DNA from: Bog-257 sp963846715
GTDB lineage: Bacteria > Acidobacteriota > Terriglobia > Terriglobales > Acidobacteriaceae
Assembly: GCA_963846715.1 (NCBI GenBank)
Contig: CAWJXA010000013.1
Coordinates: forward strand, 372,001 to 436,000
Direction of reading: 5' to 3'
Length of the DNA: 64,000 bases
Below, in pieces: positions 61,599-64,000 of the stretch; position 1 is the stretch's first letter, and each line of letters opens with the position of its first letter. Both the position numbers and the translations under genes were made by a program. Under the pieces are notes generated by a model, which saw only the letters and a program-made list of their open reading frames with translations, was not told where the DNA came from and did no database searches.

Positions 61599-62069
61599 TT
61601 AGTCCCCAGCGGACGTCGCAGAAAACGCAGCCCCAAATACATTTTTATGGGCCGGTGACCCGGACACGGATCCCGCCGGGTGCAACGCGGCAAACCGCTT
61701 GGGGCCGCGCTTACGGATCAGGAGCACGCGTATACGCTCCAGCAGTTCCATGGGAGCGAACTCGCCTTTGGGCAGCCAGCCGTCCGCCAGGGTATCTTCA
61801 GAGCAACAATTTACCGAACCGGAGAACAACAGCGCCGGAGTCTGCGGCGAGATCGCCTTGATCTGATCAATCAGTTTCGCGCCGCTGATTTTCGGCATCA
61901 TGAGGTCGGCGAGTACGAGATCGATTCCGCCTCGTTGCATGATTTCCAGAGCGTGCTGCGGTTCCGTACACGTAAGAACGCGATAGCCGCGAGTTTCAAG
62001 CAGTACTTTTCGAATGGAGAGAGAACGTTCATCGTCATCGACGCAAAGAATGGTGCGCTTGGGCTTCAT
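61599..62069 (-). CDS. Single-domain response regulator
   Basis: This 156-residue receiver protein has phosphorylation site Asp55 in LVLADLMMPK, the acidic pair Asp11/Asp12 in LCVDDDERS, the switch residue Ser83 in LLFSGSV and Lys101 in GWLPKGEFAP. No DNA-binding domain follows, so it probably signals through protein contact. The C-terminal 30 residues (LHPAGSVSGSPAHKNVF) are unstructured-looking. The ATG at 62069 starts the conserved fold. A kinase partner is not adjacent. Confidence 0.9.
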   Translation of the reverse strand: MKPKRTILCVDDDERSLSIRKVLLETRGYRVLTCTEPQHALEIMQRGGIDLVLADLMMPKISGAKLIDQIKAISPQTPALLFSGSVNCCSEDTLADGWLPKGEFAPMELLERIRVLLIRKRGPKRFAALHPAGSVSGSPAHKNVFGAAFSATSAGD

Positions 62070-62374
62070 GGACCTACCCGCGAGCCTTTTTGGGAGCGAC
62101 TGGGCGCCAGCGTCCGGGCAAACCTGTAAGCCGAACACGTGCATCCGTCATCCACTGGCTTCTTTTGATTTTTCACGCCAGAGCAGTGGCGTGTCCGGAT
62201 GGTACGACCGGCGAGGGAGTTGCACAAGTGCCGCGAAGGTCAATTATGCAGAAAAGTTTTAGGGCCCATAAGAAAAAGAAATAGCACCATACGGAGTCAC
62301 TTGCATTTTGGAGAATCGGCGAAGAACCTTTACGGATGCCGCTTTCGGGCCTGCACAAGATATCCGCAGAAAAT
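62070..62374. other. Intergenic stretch before response regulator
   Basis: About 300 bases lie between PhzF and the response regulator, both on the minus strand. It contains an inverted pair (CACGCCA/TGGCGTG, near 62176-62195) with an AT-rich flank. No gene is supported. Promoter elements for the response regulator are expected here. Confidence 0.5.
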
Positions 62375-63262
62375 TCACATCGTTACTTCGCCGACAATCA
62401 CTTGCACCACGTTACCTCCAACGCGAACATTGGTCACCGCATCACCATTCTTTCCGCCGCGAATGTAAATGAAACTTGGACGCCGCGTTTCCATCCCCTG
62501 CTCAATGAGTCCTTGCGCTTCCGCCGCCAGTACGCCGTGCTGAACTGCCCATGCCGTACAGCAGCCGGCGGCCGATCCGGTGGCTGGGTCTTCACCGTTG
62601 TAGAAGATCATGCGCGCATGCAAAGTGGCCTTAGGGTCCACGGTTTCACGGCACACGAAATAAAAAAAGGCGGGGTTGCCGATGTTCGTCAGATAAGGCG
62701 CGAGCTGGCTCCAACCGACATGCAATTTCTGCAGCGTTGCCAGAGAACGAAACGGAACAATGGTAAACGGCATACCGGTCGAAACCGTCTGGATGGGTAA
62801 GCTGTCATCCAGTTCGCCGGGCGCAACCCCGAGTACACCGGCCACCACGTCATGGGGATGGGTCGCGCCGAACTTTGGCTCGGCCTGACGCATTTCGCCG
62901 AATAGCAGTCCATCGCGCTGTTCAAAGCGCACCGGAACTTTTCCGACCTTCAAATCGAGAACAATCTCGTCCGAACTGGAATGCTGACGCAAGTACCATG
63001 CTGTGCCTAGCGTGGGATGTCCGGCGAACGGCAACTCTTCGTTTACCGTGAAGATGCGGACCTTGTGGCCTTCCCGTTGCTCGACCGATGACTCGCGCGG
63101 CAGGATGTACGTGGTCTCCGACAAGTTGGTCTCGCGCGCGAGCTTCTGCATCTCGTCGTCGCTCAAGCCACGGGCGTCGCCGAAAACCGCGAGTTGATTC
63201 CCTTCAAGCGGGCGGCTGGTGAACACATCGAGCTGGACAAACGAAAATTTACGTGGGGTCAT
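62375..63262 (-). CDS. PhzF-family isomerase-like protein
   Basis: This 295-residue protein of the diaminopimelate-epimerase-fold PhzF family has the N-terminal RPLEGNQLAVFGDARGLSDDE, the presumed catalytic Glu49 in NLSETTYI, and the C-terminal GEDPATGSAAGCCTAW. Its substrate is unknown: phenazine genes are absent, so it is a general family member. The ATG at 63262 begins the conserved part. It is the gene immediately left of the tRNA-Sec on the minus strand. Confidence 0.93.
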   Translation of the reverse strand: MTPRKFSFVQLDVFTSRPLEGNQLAVFGDARGLSDDEMQKLARETNLSETTYILPRESSVEQREGHKVRIFTVNEELPFAGHPTLGTAWYLRQHSSSDEIVLDLKVGKVPVRFEQRDGLLFGEMRQAEPKFGATHPHDVVAGVLGVAPGELDDSLPIQTVSTGMPFTIVPFRSLATLQKLHVGWSQLAPYLTNIGNPAFFYFVCRETVDPKATLHARMIFYNGEDPATGSAAGCCTAWAVQHGVLAAEAQGLIEQGMETRRPSFIYIRGGKNGDAVTNVRVGGNVVQVIVGEVTM

Positions 63263-63382
63263 TGCAAGGCTCCGTTCACCAGTACCCAGATGCGGTGTGA
63301 GATAGAAGCGCTGAAAATAATTTGTCGCCGATGTTATCGTTGCTGGAGCCATTCGCAAATGTCTGCGACCATGGTCTGATGC

Positions 63383-63480
63383 GGAAGCGAAGGGGGTCCG
63401 GTGACTCTCCCGGTCTTCAAAACCGGCGATTGGCGCCTTGCGGTGTCAATGGTGCGTTCGACTCGCACACGCTTCCGCCA
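63383..63480 (+). tRNA. selC: tRNA-Sec (anticodon TCA)
   Basis: This is a 98-base selenocysteine tRNA ending in encoded GCCA. The acceptor stem GGAAGCG (63383-63389) pairs with CGCTTCC. The anticodon arm is CCGGT, loop CTTCAAA with anticodon TCA at 63417-63419, then ACCGG. The long variable arm is about 9 bp (ATTGGCGCC with GGTGTCAAT, including two wobble pairs). The T arm is GTGCG, loop TTCGACT, CGCAC. The D arm begins with GGGGG and a TCCGGTGA loop similar to E. coli selC. It implies the organism reads UGA as selenocysteine with SelA, SelB and SelD encoded elsewhere. Confidence 0.93.
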
Positions 63481-63604
63481 ATCTAAAAGGCTTAGACGGG
63501 CCTTCGCTCTGTTGAGGACCAATTCTTCCATCCCGAGGACGCCATGGATCGACGGGGCTGGTCCACTCGAACGGTGGACGTGTATTTCCGTGGGGTAGTT
63601 GTTC

Positions 63605-64000
63605 CTAGACCACCAGTTCAGATTGCTCGGACGAGTGGCGCGAACCGGCGGACGATGCCAGTTCGTTCAGTGACGGATCGCCGACCGGAAGCAGCGCGAG
63701 CGTTTGCCCATGCCTCGAGATCCACTCGCGCAGAAGGTCGCTGGTAGAAGCGCTGATTTCGGTGAAGCGGATGCCGGCAAATGCGTTGGGCTGCGACCAC
63801 GCGACGATACCCTTCACTTCAACTTGATGACCCGTCCCCGGAAGAGGAAAGTGCAGAGCGAGCTCTCCGGAGGCTTCGAACGGCGGTCGAAAGTTTTGCA
63901 GTCCGAGTCCACCGACGCTAAGGTTCCTGGCATCGGCTGTGAAGCAGCGCCCATCTTGGACACGCAAAATAACGGGGGCATTGAGTTCTGCCCGAAAATA
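63605..64000 (-). CDS. PilZ-like domain protein (5' end beyond window)
   Basis: This partial protein runs off the right edge and is open from base 64000. The visible 131 residues carry PilZ-like features: AELNAPVILRVQDGR at the start, then ARNLSVGGLGLQNF, LHFPLPGTGHQVEVKGIVAW and FAGIRFTEIS. The paired arginines of the cyclic-di-GMP binding motif would lie before the window edge, so ligand binding cannot be judged. It follows the tRNA-Sec region in minus orientation. Confidence 0.75.
   Translation of the reverse strand, partial: YFRAELNAPVILRVQDGRCFTADARNLSVGGLGLQNFRPPFEASGELALHFPLPGTGHQVEVKGIVAWSQPNAFAGIRFTEISASTSDLLREWISRHGQTLALLPVGDPSLNELASSAGSRHSSEQSELVV

Noticed and set aside
1..64000. 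CRISPR arrays, prophage genes, insertion-sequence transposases, rRNA genes
   Set aside because: None seen. The tandem repeats present have 7, 8 or 30-base periods without spacers, and no integrase or transposase motifs were found.

Overview
This 64 kb window looks like a chromosomal segment of a soil-type Acidobacteriota (Terriglobia/Acidobacteriales-like). That is an inference from GC-rich codon use, acidobacterial protein families (ARPP-1-like secreted protein, DUF1326, DUF3175, zinc-finger anti-sigma with Ycf48-like repeats, a small RRRGRP basic protein) and many short intergenic repeats. No database search was possible. Most of the window is ordinary chromosome with short co-directional runs. 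There is no phage, CRISPR array or transposase.

Layout. 1-4.5 kb: ATP synthase genes atpA (partial), atpG, atpD, atpC, with a four-helix-bundle gene inserted between atpG and atpD. 4.5-10 kb, minus strand: serS, a C26 amidotransferase, plsC, folC, a small zincin and a YqeY protein. 10-13 kb: class V aminotransferase overlapping serA, then a terminator. 13-18.6 kb: cupin, M2 peptidase, a heptamer-flanked accessory gene, a membrane zinc-finger protein, a WalJ-type hydrolase and an empty stretch. 18.6-24.5 kb: dnaB, a DUF4365 accessory gene, an alpha/beta hydrolase, DinB and DUF1326 proteins. 24.7-30.7 kb, minus: a 1099-residue duplicated membrane protein, an M48 peptidase with zinc ribbons and a sensor kinase. 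30.8-37 kb: System II cytochrome c maturation (ccsA, resB) divergent from a 16-haem cytochrome and an NHL propeller. 37.3-42.9 kb, minus: ETF-quinone oxidoreductase, etfA, two small membrane proteins, etfB and a VapBC pair. 43-48.4 kb, minus: Ada, a GT39 transferase, a GYD protein and two secreted proteins. 48.5-58.3 kb: sigma factor with anti-sigma factor, a lipase-maturation-factor protein, DUF3175, FAD oxidoreductase, YoaK-type protein, ATP-grasp enzyme, a methyltransferase and a PLP dehydratase. 58.3-64 kb: PLP decarboxylase, basic peptide, secreted Ig-like protein, response regulator, PhzF protein, a selenocysteine tRNA and a partial PilZ protein.

Working together: ccsA/resB would attach haem to the adjacent 16-haem cytochrome. 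EtfA/EtfB pass electrons to ETF-QO and the quinone pool. The sigma and anti-sigma genes overlap by 4 bases and form a regulatory pair. serA and the aminotransferase overlap and are translationally coupled.

The least ordinary features are small. They are an unannotated tRNA-Sec at 63383-63480, two single-gene cassettes bounded by inverted arrays of 7-base repeats (one inside the atp operon), a family of three 98-231 bp terminal-inverted-repeat elements (one supplying the atpC stop codon), and the 16-haem cytochrome/propeller locus.
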